This document shows positions 23,631 through 32,818 of a stretch of 64,000 bases of DNA, one piece after another. Source of the DNA: an uncultured Rhizobium sp. (GTDB lineage Bacteria > Pseudomonadota > Alphaproteobacteria > Rhizobiales > Rhizobiaceae); the NCBI GenBank assembly GCA_945952045.1, contig CAMFHE010000021.1, positions 34,358-98,357 on the forward strand, given 5' to 3'. The notes below the pieces were generated by a model that made no database searches, had not been told where the DNA came from, and saw only the letters and a list, made by a program, of their open reading frames with translations. A program made the position numbers and the translations under genes. The stretch's first letter is position 1, and the number at the start of each line of letters is the position of its first letter.

Positions 23631-25174
23631 GGCGCGTCCTTGTCGGTTTGGGAGCGCTCCAGAAGGCGCGCGCGAAGTTTCCAGAGAGGGGCGAGGTCGC
23701 GGCCGAGATCGCGAAACAGCGGAAAGGCGGCGCGGTATCGCGCCGACAGCGCGGGATCGGGTTCGACGGTGGCGGCGACGCGCACCATGGCGCGCGCCGC
23801 ATCCGGCAGCGTCTCGTAAAGCCCGCCGGCACGCGCCGCGAGCAGCGCGACGCCCAGCGCGCCGGTTTCCTCCGCTTCGGGAATGGAAAGCGGTCGGTCC
23901 ATCGCCGAGGCGCAGATCTCCCGCCACAGGGCCGAGCGCGCGCCGCCGCCGGTAATGGTGATCTGCGTCACCGGCGCATCCAGCGCGCCATAGCAATCGA
24001 TCATCGAGAAGGCGACGCCCTCCATCACCGCCCGCACCAGTGCTGCCGGCCCGCTCGACAGATCCAGTCCGAAGATCGAGCCGCGCGCCAGCGGCTCGAA
24101 GCGCGGCGCGGTCATGCCGGACGTGTTGAAATAGGGATGCACGATCAGCCCGGCCGCGGCGGGCACGGCGCGCGCATCCGCCTCGACGCGGGCGAAATCG
24201 ATCGCCTCGCCGCTGCCATAGGCCTGCGTGCCGAAGGCTTGCAGGATCCAGTCGAGGCAGAGCGAGCCGCCGCCGGTGTTCGACATCAGCCGCTGCCAGC
24301 GCCCGTCCGGCATCAGGAACAGGAAGCCGACGCCAGCCGGTTCCAGAAGCGGCGTATCGACCGTCAGGTTGTTCATGAAGGAGGTGCCGATGACCGTCAC
24401 CGCCTGGCCGCTTTCCAGCGCGCCGACGCCGATGGCGGCCGCCACCGCATCGCCGGCGCCGGTAACCACCGGCGTCCCCTCGGCCAGCCCGGTCAAACCG
24501 GCGGCCTGCGCCGTCACATGGCCGACGATCTCACCGATTGTCATGACCGGCGCCAGCCGCGCCTCCATCTCGCCGACGCCTGCAAGCGCGAAGAGTTCGC
24601 GCGACGGCGTGCGGGCGCGGATATCGCAGGGGAAGAAGGAGAGATCGGATTCGTCGGTCGCCTTCACCCCCGTCAGCCGGTAGTTGACGTAATCCTTGGC
24701 GAGGAAAACCGTGTCGATGCGGTCGTAATAGGCGCGGTCGTTGGTTTTCAGCCAGGCGAGCAGCACCAGCGGCAAGCCGGGGATCGGCGCGTTGCCGGCG
24801 ATCTCGAACAGGCGCTCCGCCGTGCCGTCTTCCTTCCAGCCTTCGAGGAGGCTCGAGGCGCGCGCATCCGGCCAGGCGATGGCAGGACCGGCGGGCGCGC
24901 CGTCGCGATCCAGCGCCCAGAGCCCGCCCATATGGCCGCAGACGCCGACGCCGACGATCTCCTCGGCGCGCACGCCGCTCGACGCGATCGTCTCGCGGAT
25001 TGCGGCCGCAACGCCGTCGAACGTGCCGGCCATGTCCTCCTCGTGCCAGTCGGGATGCGGGCGAAAGCTTTTCGTCGGCCGCCGTGCGCTGGCGACGACC
25101 CGTCCGGTCGCAGCGTCGAACAGCGCCGCCTTGGTCATGGTCGTGCCCTTGTCGATGCCAAGCACATAAGTCAT
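23627..25174 (-). CDS. FGGY-family carbohydrate kinase (first of tandem pair)
   Basis: Predicted 515 aa. FGGY_N begins VLGIDKGTTMTKAALFD and has GVCGHMGGLWALD; FGGY_C has the ATP-binding ITGGGARSALWREICASAMD and EETGALGVALLAA. It resembles xylulokinase-like enzymes. It overlaps the next kinase gene by 4 bases at its start and the HAD gene by 4 bases at its end. The neighbour at 25171-26700 starts almost identically (VLGIDKGT) and shares the WHEED and CGHMGG/AGHMGG blocks, so the two appear to be diverged duplicates. Each may phosphorylate a different stereoisomer or intermediate. Confidence 0.93.
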   Translation of the reverse strand: MTYVLGIDKGTTMTKAALFDAATGRVVASARRPTKSFRPHPDWHEEDMAGTFDGVAAAIRETIASSGVRAEEIVGVGVCGHMGGLWALDRDGAPAGPAIAWPDARASSLLEGWKEDGTAERLFEIAGNAPIPGLPLVLLAWLKTNDRAYYDRIDTVFLAKDYVNYRLTGVKATDESDLSFFPCDIRARTPSRELFALAGVGEMEARLAPVMTIGEIVGHVTAQAAGLTGLAEGTPVVTGAGDAVAAAIGVGALESGQAVTVIGTSFMNNLTVDTPLLEPAGVGFLFLMPDGRWQRLMSNTGGGSLCLDWILQAFGTQAYGSGEAIDFARVEADARAVPAAAGLIVHPYFNTSGMTAPRFEPLARGSIFGLDLSSGPAALVRAVMEGVAFSMIDCYGALDAPVTQITITGGGARSALWREICASAMDRPLSIPEAEETGALGVALLAARAGGLYETLPDAARAMVRVAATVEPDPALSARYRAAFPLFRDLGRDLAPLWKLRARLLERSQTDKDAP

Positions 25175-26700
25175 GCGGCGACCTCGCCGGATTTCAGCGC
25201 CGTGCGCTCTGCGGAATAGCGCCGGTAGACATCGCGCGCCCCGCGATAGAGCTCGAACCAGCCGTCATAGTCGCGGGCGGCGATCGGGTCCGGCTCGTAG
25301 CGCGCCACGCGGCGGCTGGCGGTCGCGGCGGCGGTTTCGAGATCGGGCCACAGACCGGCGGCGACACCGGCGAGAAGGGCGGCACCGAGCGCCCCGGATT
25401 CCTGCGTCGCGGCGATTTCGATCGGCAGGTTGCAGATATCGGCAAACATCTGCGCCCAGAAGGCGCTCTTGCCGCCGCCGCCCGTCAGCACCAGCGCGCG
25501 CGGCTTGGTCGCCATCGCCGAGAAGCAGTCGCGCGTGGCAAAGCACAGCGCCTCGTAGACGGCGCGCAGCAGATGCGCATGGCCGGTATGGCTGCCCGCG
25601 CCGAAGAAGGCGCCCCGCGCCAGGGGATCGTAAAAGGGTGCCAGCACGCCGGCGCTGCCGACATAGGGGATGAAGACCACGCCGCCCGCGCCGCGCGCGA
25701 CACCGCCCGCCATGGCTTCGAGGCCTGCGAAATCGACCTTGCCGTCATCCGTCCTCGGCGCGCCGAAACGGTCGAGAAACCAGTCGAAGGACATGGTGCC
25801 GGAGGTATTGGGCAGGATGCGCACATAGCGATCCAGCGGCATGGCGAAGAGAAAGCCCAGCCCCTCGGGCGCGCGCTCGGCCCGGTCGGTCACCAGGCTG
25901 TTGAGGCAGCTCGTCCCGAGCACGGTCATGGCATCGCCCGGCCGGATGGCGCCGACGCCAAGCGCATTGGCGCAGGCATCGCCAAGGCCGGTCACCACCG
26001 GCGTGCCCTCGCAAAGCCCCGTCTGGCGCGCCGCATTTGCCGTGACATGGCCGGCGATCGCCTCTGAGGGCAGGATGGGCGGCATCTTCTCCAGCCAGTC
26101 GCCGGCGCCGCACAGCGACAGGACGCGGGCCGAATGGCGCCGCGCATCGATATCGCCCGGCACGAAGGAGACGTCGGAGGGATCGGTGGCGATCTCGCCG
26201 GTCAATTGCAGGCGCAGGAAATCCTTGGCGCACAGCACCGCGCGCGTCTTTGCCAGCGCCTGCGGCTCATGGCGCGACAGCCAGCCGAGCACCATGGCGG
26301 TGATGCCGGGCATCAGCCCGTTGCCGGAGATGGCGAAGGCCTCGCCGAGCAGGCCGCGCTTTTCCATGGCGATCTGGTCGGCCTGGGCGCGCTCGTCGGG
26401 CCAGCACACGGCATTGCGCACCGGCGCGCCGTCATGGCCGACAAGCCAGGCGCCGCCCATGTGGCCGGCGATGCCGACGGCTTTCACGTCAGAGGGTGCG
26501 ATCCCCGCCGCCTGGATGGCCTCGCGGATGGTTTCGGCACACAGCGCCCAGGTGCGCGCAGGATCCTCCTCATGCCAGCTGGGCTGCGGTTTCAGGACCT
26601 CGACGCGGCGTTCGGCTGCGCCGCAGGCCTTGCCGGCGGTGTCGAAGACCACGGCCTTGATGACCGAGGTTCCCTTGTCGATGCCGAGGACGTAAGCCAT
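25171..26700 (-). CDS. FGGY-family carbohydrate kinase (second of tandem pair)
   Basis: Predicted 509 aa. N-terminal motif VLGIDKGTSVIKAVVFD, central GIAGHMGGAWLV, and C-terminal LTGGGGKSAFWAQMFADI with QESGALGAALLAG show a complete FGGY kinase. It lies 14 bases after the ABC ATPase, so its sugar is probably what the transporter brings in. It is a diverged paralogue of the next kinase. The family phosphorylates ketoses, polyols and aldonates with ATP; the exact substrate cannot be told by eye. Confidence 0.93.
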   Translation of the reverse strand: MAYVLGIDKGTSVIKAVVFDTAGKACGAAERRVEVLKPQPSWHEEDPARTWALCAETIREAIQAAGIAPSDVKAVGIAGHMGGAWLVGHDGAPVRNAVCWPDERAQADQIAMEKRGLLGEAFAISGNGLMPGITAMVLGWLSRHEPQALAKTRAVLCAKDFLRLQLTGEIATDPSDVSFVPGDIDARRHSARVLSLCGAGDWLEKMPPILPSEAIAGHVTANAARQTGLCEGTPVVTGLGDACANALGVGAIRPGDAMTVLGTSCLNSLVTDRAERAPEGLGFLFAMPLDRYVRILPNTSGTMSFDWFLDRFGAPRTDDGKVDFAGLEAMAGGVARGAGGVVFIPYVGSAGVLAPFYDPLARGAFFGAGSHTGHAHLLRAVYEALCFATRDCFSAMATKPRALVLTGGGGKSAFWAQMFADICNLPIEIAATQESGALGAALLAGVAAGLWPDLETAAATASRRVARYEPDPIAARDYDGWFELYRGARDVYRRYSAERTALKSGEVAA

Positions 26701-26714
26701 GGCCGCTTCCGCCC

Positions 26715-27863
26715 TCAGGATGCCAGCCGGCCGGCGCCGGGCAACCGGGCCGATTGCGCGAAATGCGCCGTCGTCAGCGTCGGGCCATCGAAGACGTAGA
26801 GCGCATCCTGGCGGATGGAGATATCGACCGGCTCGTCGATGGCGAAGACTTCCATCGGCGGCGTCATCGCCTGGAGGGTGACATCGCCCGTCTGCACGGT
26901 GACGAGCGTGGCATCGCCCAGCTGTTCGGCGACGTAGACGCGCGAGGGGATCACCGCGACGTCGTTGCCGCGCGGCGCCTGACCCTGGCGATGGACGGAG
27001 ACGCCGCCCGGCCGCGCGCCGAGGCTGACGCGACGATCCTGCCCGATATGGGCACGCACGACATCCGGCAGCATGGCCGCCTGCCCGCCGCAGCGGCCGC
27101 TGAGGACGGGCGTTTCGGTGACCTCGGACACTTCAAAGACATTCATCGAATGCAGACCGAAGAACTGGGCGACGAAGGCGTTGACCGGGCGGTTGTAGAT
27201 CTCGTCGGCCGTGCCGATCTGCTGCATGACGCCGTCGCGCATCACGGCGATACGGTCAGTCATGGTCATCGCCTCGATGGGATCGTGGGTGACGATGACC
27301 GAAGTTGTGCCGAGCGCGCGCTGCAGGCGCTTCAGCTCGCCGCGCAGGCGGGCGCGCAGAAGCGTATCGAGATGGGCGATCGGCTCGTCGAGGCACAGGA
27401 GGTTCGGATTGCGCACCAGGGCGCGGGCGATGGCGACGCGCTGCTGCTGGCCGCCCGACATCTGCGAGGCGCGCCGGTCGATCAGATGGGCGATGTTGAG
27501 CATCGCCGCGACCTCGCCGACTTTCGCGTCGATCTCGGTCTTCGACAGGCCGCGGATGCGCAAGGGATAGGAGATGTTCTGCCGCGCCGTCATATGCGGA
27601 TAGAGCGCGTTCTGCTCGAACACCATGGCGATGTTGCGCTCCTGGGGGCTTCGCGTTTCCATGGCGACGCCATCGAAGGCGATGGTGCCGGAGGACGGCT
27701 TTTCAAGCCCCGCCAGCATGCGCAGCACCGTGGTCTTGCCCGAGCCCGAGGGGCCGAGCAGGCCGAAGAATTCGCCGTCCTCGATGGTGAAGGAAATATC
27801 CTGGACGGCGTGGACGACGCCGGCATACCATTTGTTGATGCCCGAAAGGGTGATTTTGGCCAT
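26715..27863 (-). CDS. Carbohydrate ABC transporter ATP-binding protein (MalK/UgpC family)
   Basis: Predicted 382 aa. Walker A GPSGSGKTT near residues 37-45, signature MSGGQQQRVAIARAL, Walker B LLCLDEPIAHLD and the switch His in VIVTHD. The Q-loop reads VFEQNALYPH where MalK has VFQNYALYPH, so Glu stands at the usual Gln position. I recall FESYALYP-type variants in other transporters of this class. The C-terminal TOBE-like regulatory region is present. AAGGAG precedes the ATG. It energises the two permeases encoded immediately upstream in the operon. Confidence 0.95.
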   Translation of the reverse strand: MAKITLSGINKWYAGVVHAVQDISFTIEDGEFFGLLGPSGSGKTTVLRMLAGLEKPSSGTIAFDGVAMETRSPQERNIAMVFEQNALYPHMTARQNISYPLRIRGLSKTEIDAKVGEVAAMLNIAHLIDRRASQMSGGQQQRVAIARALVRNPNLLCLDEPIAHLDTLLRARLRGELKRLQRALGTTSVIVTHDPIEAMTMTDRIAVMRDGVMQQIGTADEIYNRPVNAFVAQFFGLHSMNVFEVSEVTETPVLSGRCGGQAAMLPDVVRAHIGQDRRVSLGARPGGVSVHRQGQAPRGNDVAVIPSRVYVAEQLGDATLVTVQTGDVTLQAMTPPMEVFAIDEPVDISIRQDALYVFDGPTLTTAHFAQSARLPGAGRLAS

Positions 27864-27876
27864 GTCGGGGGTCTCC

Positions 27877-28731
27877 TTACCGTCCGCCGAGTTCGACGGA
27901 AAAACTGCGGATGAGCGATCGCTGCATGTAGTAGGACACGATCAGCAACGGCGTGATCGCGACGATGCCGATGGCGCCGAGCTGGCCCCAGTTCGGCTGC
28001 TGGAAGAGGAAGAAGCTGGCCAGCGCCTTGGGCAGGGTGATGACCTTCTCGCCGGTCAGCACCAGGGCGAAGAGGAACTCGTTCCAGGCGAAGATCATCG
28101 CCAGGATCCCGGCCGTCAGCATGCCCGGCGCCGAGAGTGGCAGGAGCACATCCCAGAACAGCCGGTACCAGGGCGCGCCATCGATGCGCGCCGCCTCCTC
28201 GTAGGTCTTGGGGATCTGGCGGATGAATTCGGCCAGCAACCAGATCACCAGCGGAAGGTTCATGAAGGTGTAGACGATCACAAGGCCCGTATAGGTGTCG
28301 AACAACGACAGCTCCTGGTAGAGGATGTAGAAGCCGATCACCGGCACAATGGGCGGCAGCATGCGCAGCGACAGGATGGTGAAGCTCATCTGCCCGTGCG
28401 GGGGAAAACGCCGCGCCAGCGCATAGGCTGCGGGAAAGCCGAGCACGAGACACAGAACCGTCGAGATCGACGAGACGATCAGGCTGTCGCCAATGCCCTT
28501 GCCGCCGCCGATCGACCAGCCCTCGGTGAAGTTTTCGAGCGTGCCGTTGATCGGCAGGACGCTCGGTGGCGTGGTGAACAGCTCCGAATAGGGCTTGAAG
28601 GCGGTGAGCAGCAGCCAGGCGAGCGGCAGCAGGAAGAGCGCGAGCACGAAGACGATCAGCGCATGCCTTGCGATAACGGCGAGGCGAATGGCGCGGTCGC
28701 GATCGGCAAGCGGGCGGGAAGCGGCGGTCAT
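27877..28731 (-). CDS. Carbohydrate ABC transporter permease (MalG family)
   Basis: Predicted 284 aa with about six membrane helices, the first near residues 26-46 (ALIVFVLALFLLPLAWLLLT). The EAA motif EAARIDGAPWYRLFWDVLLP near residues 184-203 contacts the ATPase. It overlaps the partner permease by 4 bases. Inner-membrane half of the sugar channel. Confidence 0.95.
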   Translation of the reverse strand: MTAASRPLADRDRAIRLAVIARHALIVFVLALFLLPLAWLLLTAFKPYSELFTTPPSVLPINGTLENFTEGWSIGGGKGIGDSLIVSSISTVLCLVLGFPAAYALARRFPPHGQMSFTILSLRMLPPIVPVIGFYILYQELSLFDTYTGLVIVYTFMNLPLVIWLLAEFIRQIPKTYEEAARIDGAPWYRLFWDVLLPLSAPGMLTAGILAMIFAWNEFLFALVLTGEKVITLPKALASFFLFQQPNWGQLGAIGIVAITPLLIVSYYMQRSLIRSFSVELGGR

Positions 28732-29714
28732 GAATTGGCTCCCTGAAGATGCCGGGATGCCGGCGTGACCACGGTGGGCGGCAGCGGCGCCTGTGCTTTC
28801 GGCGCCCGGTCGCGACGCTTGGCGAGGCCGAGGATCAGGCTGGTGCCGCCGATCAGAAGGATGAGCTGGATGATCGACAGCGCCCCGGCGATGCCGAATT
28901 CGAAGCGCCCGAAACCCATGTCATAGGTGTAGTAGGCCAGGTTCTGCGTGCTGGTGCCCGGCCCGCCGCGAGTGAGGATGTAGATGGTGTCGAACACGCG
29001 GAAGCTGTCGATGAAGCGCAGCACGAAGGCGACGGTCAGATAAGGGTAGAGCATCGGCAGAACCACATGCACGAAGGTCTGCCAGCGGTTCGAGCCATCG
29101 ACGCGGGCCGCCTCGTAGATGCGCTGGGGGATCGCCTTCAGCCCGGCAAGCAGCACCACCATGACGAAGGGCGTCCATTGCCAGGTATCGACCAGCACCA
29201 GCGTCGGCAGCGCCCAGTCCGGCGACGACGCCCAGGCCGGGGGATTGAAACCGAGCGCCTTCAGCGCCGCGTTCAGCGGGCCGTAGATCGGATTGGTGAA
29301 CAGGTTCCAGGCAAACCCGACGACGATGGGCGCCACCATCATCGGGATCAGGAACAGCGAGGCATAGATCTCGCGCCCGCGCGTCACGCCGTTGAGGAGC
29401 AGCGCAAGCAGCAGCCCGAGCACGATCTGCAGCGGCACCGCCACCAGCGCGAAGACCAGCGTGATCTGCAGGCTGGAGAGGAAGCGCGGATTGGAAATCA
29501 CCCGGCTGAAATTCTTCAGACCCACCCATTCGATGGGGATCGGGATCGCCAGTTGGTAGGACGTGAAGGAAGCGTAGAGCAGATAGACGAAAGGCCAGAC
29601 CGACAGCGCGGCCAGGAAGACGAGCGCCGGGCCGAGCAGCATCCATGTGGCGCGCCGCTCTGCGGCATCGTCAGCCGGCGTCTTCGGCCCGGCCTTCATG
29701 ATGGTCGTGGTCAT
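28728..29714 (-). CDS. Sugar ABC transporter permease (MalF/UgpA family)
   Basis: Predicted 328 aa with six or more helices starting near residue 27 (WMLLGPALVFLAALSVWPFV). The EAA loop reads YEAARVDGSNRWQTFVHVVLP. It follows the binding protein gene by 67 bases that contain a perfect GC-rich hairpin. The ribosome site is weak, which with the hairpin would keep permease output below that of the binding protein. Confidence 0.95.
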   Translation of the reverse strand: MTTTIMKAGPKTPADDAAERRATWMLLGPALVFLAALSVWPFVYLLYASFTSYQLAIPIPIEWVGLKNFSRVISNPRFLSSLQITLVFALVAVPLQIVLGLLLALLLNGVTRGREIYASLFLIPMMVAPIVVGFAWNLFTNPIYGPLNAALKALGFNPPAWASSPDWALPTLVLVDTWQWTPFVMVVLLAGLKAIPQRIYEAARVDGSNRWQTFVHVVLPMLYPYLTVAFVLRFIDSFRVFDTIYILTRGGPGTSTQNLAYYTYDMGFGRFEFGIAGALSIIQLILLIGGTSLILGLAKRRDRAPKAQAPLPPTVVTPASRHLQGANS

Positions 29715-29747
29715 CGCTTTATCCGAATTGCATCAACGGTGAGGACT

Positions 29748-29771
29748 GCGGCGCCCCTCGCGAGGCGCCGC
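29748..29771 (-). promoter_or_regulatory. Intercistronic hairpin between binding protein and permease genes
   Basis: GCGGCGCC pairs perfectly with GGCGCCGC around an 8-base loop. It lies just after the binding protein stop (29782) and before the permease start (29714). Such stems commonly stabilise the upstream message or partly end transcription, giving more receptor than permease. Confidence 0.5.
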
Positions 29772-29781
29772 TCAGGTCCCG

Positions 29782-31278
29782 TCATGTCCAGTAGCCGTTC
29801 TTGATCATGCGCTGACGATATTCGTCGTAATGCGCGATCTGACGGTCGCGGTTGTAGGCCTCGGTGGTTTCCTCGAACTCGCTCGACATGGCTTCCAGCG
29901 CCTCCTTGGGGGTCGCCTGCCCGGTGACGGCGCGCTGGGTGTGCTGGATGATCGAGGCGAGATAGCGATTGGTGCCGGGGATCGAGATATCCAGATAGGC
30001 CTTGGGCGAGGCGAGCAGTTCCTTGCTGACCGAGGCGAAATTGTCCGCGAAACCGGATTCCGACTGCAGCGGGAAGGTGCTCTTGGGATCGTCGAACATG
30101 CTGTTGCGCCAGGGGTCCATCAGCGATTGCTCGAAGGTTTCGGCCACCCAGCGGTTGGCGTTGGCCGATTGCTGCATCCAGGCGATGACCTTGAACGCGC
30201 CTTCCTTGTTCTTGGAATTGGCGGCGATGCCCATCGCGCGGCCGTAAGGCAGCACGGTCACGTCGCCGAAGGAGCGCGCGCATTTGATCTTGCCGGCGAC
30301 CTTGGAGATCTTGGGGTCGGCGGCGCCCTTCGGCATGTCCGTCCACCAGTTCGCCTGCGCGACGCGGCCGTCGAAAAAGATCTGGCGGCCGACATCCCAG
30401 GGCATGGCCTTGGCCAGATCCTGCGGCATGAAGGCGGTCAGTTCGCCGTAGCGGCGCAGTGCCTCCTCGCCGATCTCGTTCATCAGCTGCGGCTTCATCT
30501 CGGCATCGAACAATTCGCCATAGCGCACGCCCTTCTCAGACCCCAGTTGCACGAGCTGGTTGATGAAGAAGGCGTAGACGAAGAAGCTGGTCACCTCGAC
30601 GAGGCCGTAGAGGTTCTTGTCGGGCCGGGTGAAGAACTCGGCGCTGTCGCGATATTCCTTGTAGCCCTTGGGCGGGGCGAGATCGTAGCCGTACTTGGCC
30701 TTGAACGCCGCCTGCTCCTCGGCATTCTCGAACAGGTCGGTGCGGTAAGTATTGATGAACATGTCGCCGTCGATCATGACGCCGACGATCTTGTTCTCGT
30801 AATAGTTCAGAAGCTGGAACGGCTTGGCGATATCCTTGAAATTCAGCGCGTCCAGCGTGCCGACCTCTTCCAGCGGCGTCAGGAACGGGCCGAAATCGCC
30901 CACGAAATTCGGCCAGAAGTCGAAGACGTCGAAACGCGCGGTTCCCTGCCGGAGCGCCAGCAGGTTCTGGTCGTACATGTTGCCGAGCGGATAGGAGGTG
31001 AAATCCACCTCGATGCCGGTCGCCGCCTTGAATTCGGGCGCGAAGGTCTTGAGAATGGGGGTGAAAGCGCCGCTGTCGAGGCCGACGGTGACCTTGCCGG
31101 TCCCCTCCTGCCCTGCCGCCGAAAGCACGCCGCCAAACGTCGACAGCGTCGCGGCCGCGCCGAACAGCGCGCTGCGCCGCATCAGCTCGCGGCGGGAAAT
31201 CAGGCCTTTGGTATCGATGCTTGCAAGCGTATCGAGATCGCGTTCGAGCGCCTTCGGGCGCCGTAAAATACGGTGCAT
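29782..31278 (-). CDS. Carbohydrate ABC transporter substrate-binding protein (family 1), Tat-type leader
   Basis: Predicted 498 aa, longer than most family 1 receptors, from ATG 31278 with GGGAGGAG upstream. The N-terminus has a twin-arginine leader (ISRRELMRRSALFGAAATL, arginines near residues 29-30) after an unusual 27-residue polar lead, then the extracellular solute-binding fold. It delivers a carbohydrate to the permease pair encoded next. It is the first gene of the 16-gene co-directional block and is divergent from the MocR-like regulator. Tat export would imply folding before translocation. Confidence 0.93.
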   Translation of the reverse strand: MHRILRRPKALERDLDTLASIDTKGLISRRELMRRSALFGAAATLSTFGGVLSAAGQEGTGKVTVGLDSGAFTPILKTFAPEFKAATGIEVDFTSYPLGNMYDQNLLALRQGTARFDVFDFWPNFVGDFGPFLTPLEEVGTLDALNFKDIAKPFQLLNYYENKIVGVMIDGDMFINTYRTDLFENAEEQAAFKAKYGYDLAPPKGYKEYRDSAEFFTRPDKNLYGLVEVTSFFVYAFFINQLVQLGSEKGVRYGELFDAEMKPQLMNEIGEEALRRYGELTAFMPQDLAKAMPWDVGRQIFFDGRVAQANWWTDMPKGAADPKISKVAGKIKCARSFGDVTVLPYGRAMGIAANSKNKEGAFKVIAWMQQSANANRWVAETFEQSLMDPWRNSMFDDPKSTFPLQSESGFADNFASVSKELLASPKAYLDISIPGTNRYLASIIQHTQRAVTGQATPKEALEAMSSEFEETTEAYNRDRQIAHYDEYRQRMIKNGYWT

Positions 31279-31395
31279 CTTCTGTCTCCTCCCAGATGAC
31301 AATGTCGGCGCCGATCCCCTTTTCCGCCCCGCTCCTCTTTTTTCGGGACAGCAAGATTGCGCTTTCGAAGTGAAGGTAGACATGTTATTGAACTA

Positions 31396-31428
31396 TGACA
31401 ACCAAAATATTGACATACGAAAATGACA
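31396..31428. promoter_or_regulatory. Three direct TGACA repeats in the MocR/transporter divergent promoter
   Basis: TGACA occurs in the same orientation at 31396, 31411 and 31424; the first and third are extended as ATGACAA. A fourth ATGACAAT lies at 31296. MocR regulators typically bind directly repeated half-sites beside their own gene. The last repeat overlaps the regulator's start codon, which would allow autorepression. Confidence 0.45.
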
Positions 31429-32793
31429 ATCAATGTGATACAATTCGAGACGCGGCCAGGCTATGCTTCCATTGCCGCATCCATTATCGACGGCATTGCG
31501 CGGCGCTGCCTGAATGCCGGCGAAAAGCTGCCGCCGCATCGTGAGCTGGCCCATCGGCTCGGCGTCGCCGTCGCTACCGTGTCGCGGGCTTACACGCAGC
31601 TGGAAAAACAGGGCTTCGTCGTCAGCCATGTCGGGCGCGGCACCTTTGTCGCCGGCGGGCGGCTGGCCGACGAGGCGCAGAGTGCGCCGGCGGCGGAATC
31701 GATCGACCTCGCCATCTACCGCGTTCCGGTGCCGGATATCGACACGACGCTGTCCGACACGCTGAAGACCATCACCGCCGAGCATCATCCCTTGCAGATC
31801 CTTGGCTCCTCGCCCGCGGCCGGCCAGCCCGCGCATCGGCGCACCATGGCGCAGTGGATGGAACGTTCCGGCGTGAGCGCCCATCCCAATCAGGTGGTGA
31901 TCACCAATGGCGGCCAGCACGCCACCATGGCTGCGCTTTCCACCGTCACGCATGCGGGCGAAACGATCGCCACGGAGGAATTCACCGATCCGCGCATGAA
32001 GTCGGTGGCAAGCTATCTCGACCGACGCCTTGTCGGCGTATCCATGGACGAGCGGGGCATGATCCCAGAGTCGCTGGAAGAGCTTTGCCAGACCGAGCGG
32101 ATCGCGGCGATCTATGTCACCACCCGCTGCCAGAACCCGACCAACGCCACATTGCCGCTGGAGCGCCGCCGGGCCATTGCCGAGATTGCGCGACGTCACG
32201 ACCTGCCGATCATCGAGAGCGACATCTACGGAACGATCATGACAGATGGCGATCCGCCGATTGCGGCGATCGCGCCCGAGCGCACCCATTTCATCACCAG
32301 CCTCGGGCGCATCGCCGGTCCCGGCATGAAGGTCGGCTGCCTGGTGTCGCCCTTGGCGGATGTGGCGCGCACCCAGTCCGGCGTCGGCATGTCTACCGGC
32401 TCGGCGACGCTGATTGCGGTCGAGATCGCCTCGCGCTGGATCGCAGAGCAGCGTCTCGACCCGATGATCCGCTGGCAGCAGGCCGAAAACATCCGCCGCC
32501 TGTCGCTTCTGGCGACCTATGAAAGGCTCGGCAAGGCGCGCTCGGACGTATCGAGCCCGCATGTCTGGCTTCCCCTGCCCGAACAATGGCGTGCAGAAGA
32601 TTTCGTCGAGGCGGCATCCGCTGTCGGCGTCAGCATTGCGCCCACCCACAGTTTCGTGGTCGGGCGCCGCCTGATGCCGCATGCGGTACGCCTTTGCATC
32701 GGCTCGCCGCCATCGGTGGAAGCGCTGCAACTCGCCTGCGAGCGGCTGGAGCGGCTCCTGGGCGCGCAGCCGAAAAGCAGCTTCGACACATGA
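31423..32793 (+). CDS. MocR-like GntR/aminotransferase-fold regulator lacking the PLP lysine
   Basis: Predicted 456 aa. A GntR winged helix (about residues 12-78: KLPPHRELAHRLGVAVATVS and GFVVSHVGRGTFVAGG) is fused to a class I aminotransferase fold (ITNGGQHATMAAL, CQNPTNATLPLERRR, IIESDIYG). At the site where family members carry the PLP-binding lysine before xxxPG, this protein reads SLGRIAGPGMKVG, so Arg 296 replaces Lys. It therefore should not form the usual Schiff base and may sense another ligand. There is no clear ribosome site before the ATG, so the message may be leaderless. Likely regulator of the divergent 16-gene block and its own downstream genes. Confidence 0.9.
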   Translation: MTINVIQFETRPGYASIAASIIDGIARRCLNAGEKLPPHRELAHRLGVAVATVSRAYTQLEKQGFVVSHVGRGTFVAGGRLADEAQSAPAAESIDLAIYRVPVPDIDTTLSDTLKTITAEHHPLQILGSSPAAGQPAHRRTMAQWMERSGVSAHPNQVVITNGGQHATMAALSTVTHAGETIATEEFTDPRMKSVASYLDRRLVGVSMDERGMIPESLEELCQTERIAAIYVTTRCQNPTNATLPLERRRAIAEIARRHDLPIIESDIYGTIMTDGDPPIAAIAPERTHFITSLGRIAGPGMKVGCLVSPLADVARTQSGVGMSTGSATLIAVEIASRWIAEQRLDPMIRWQQAENIRRLSLLATYERLGKARSDVSSPHVWLPLPEQWRAEDFVEAASAVGVSIAPTHSFVVGRRLMPHAVRLCIGSPPSVEALQLACERLERLLGAQPKSSFDT

Positions 32794-32818
32794 TCGCGAC
32801 ACGGAAATGGAGGACCGC

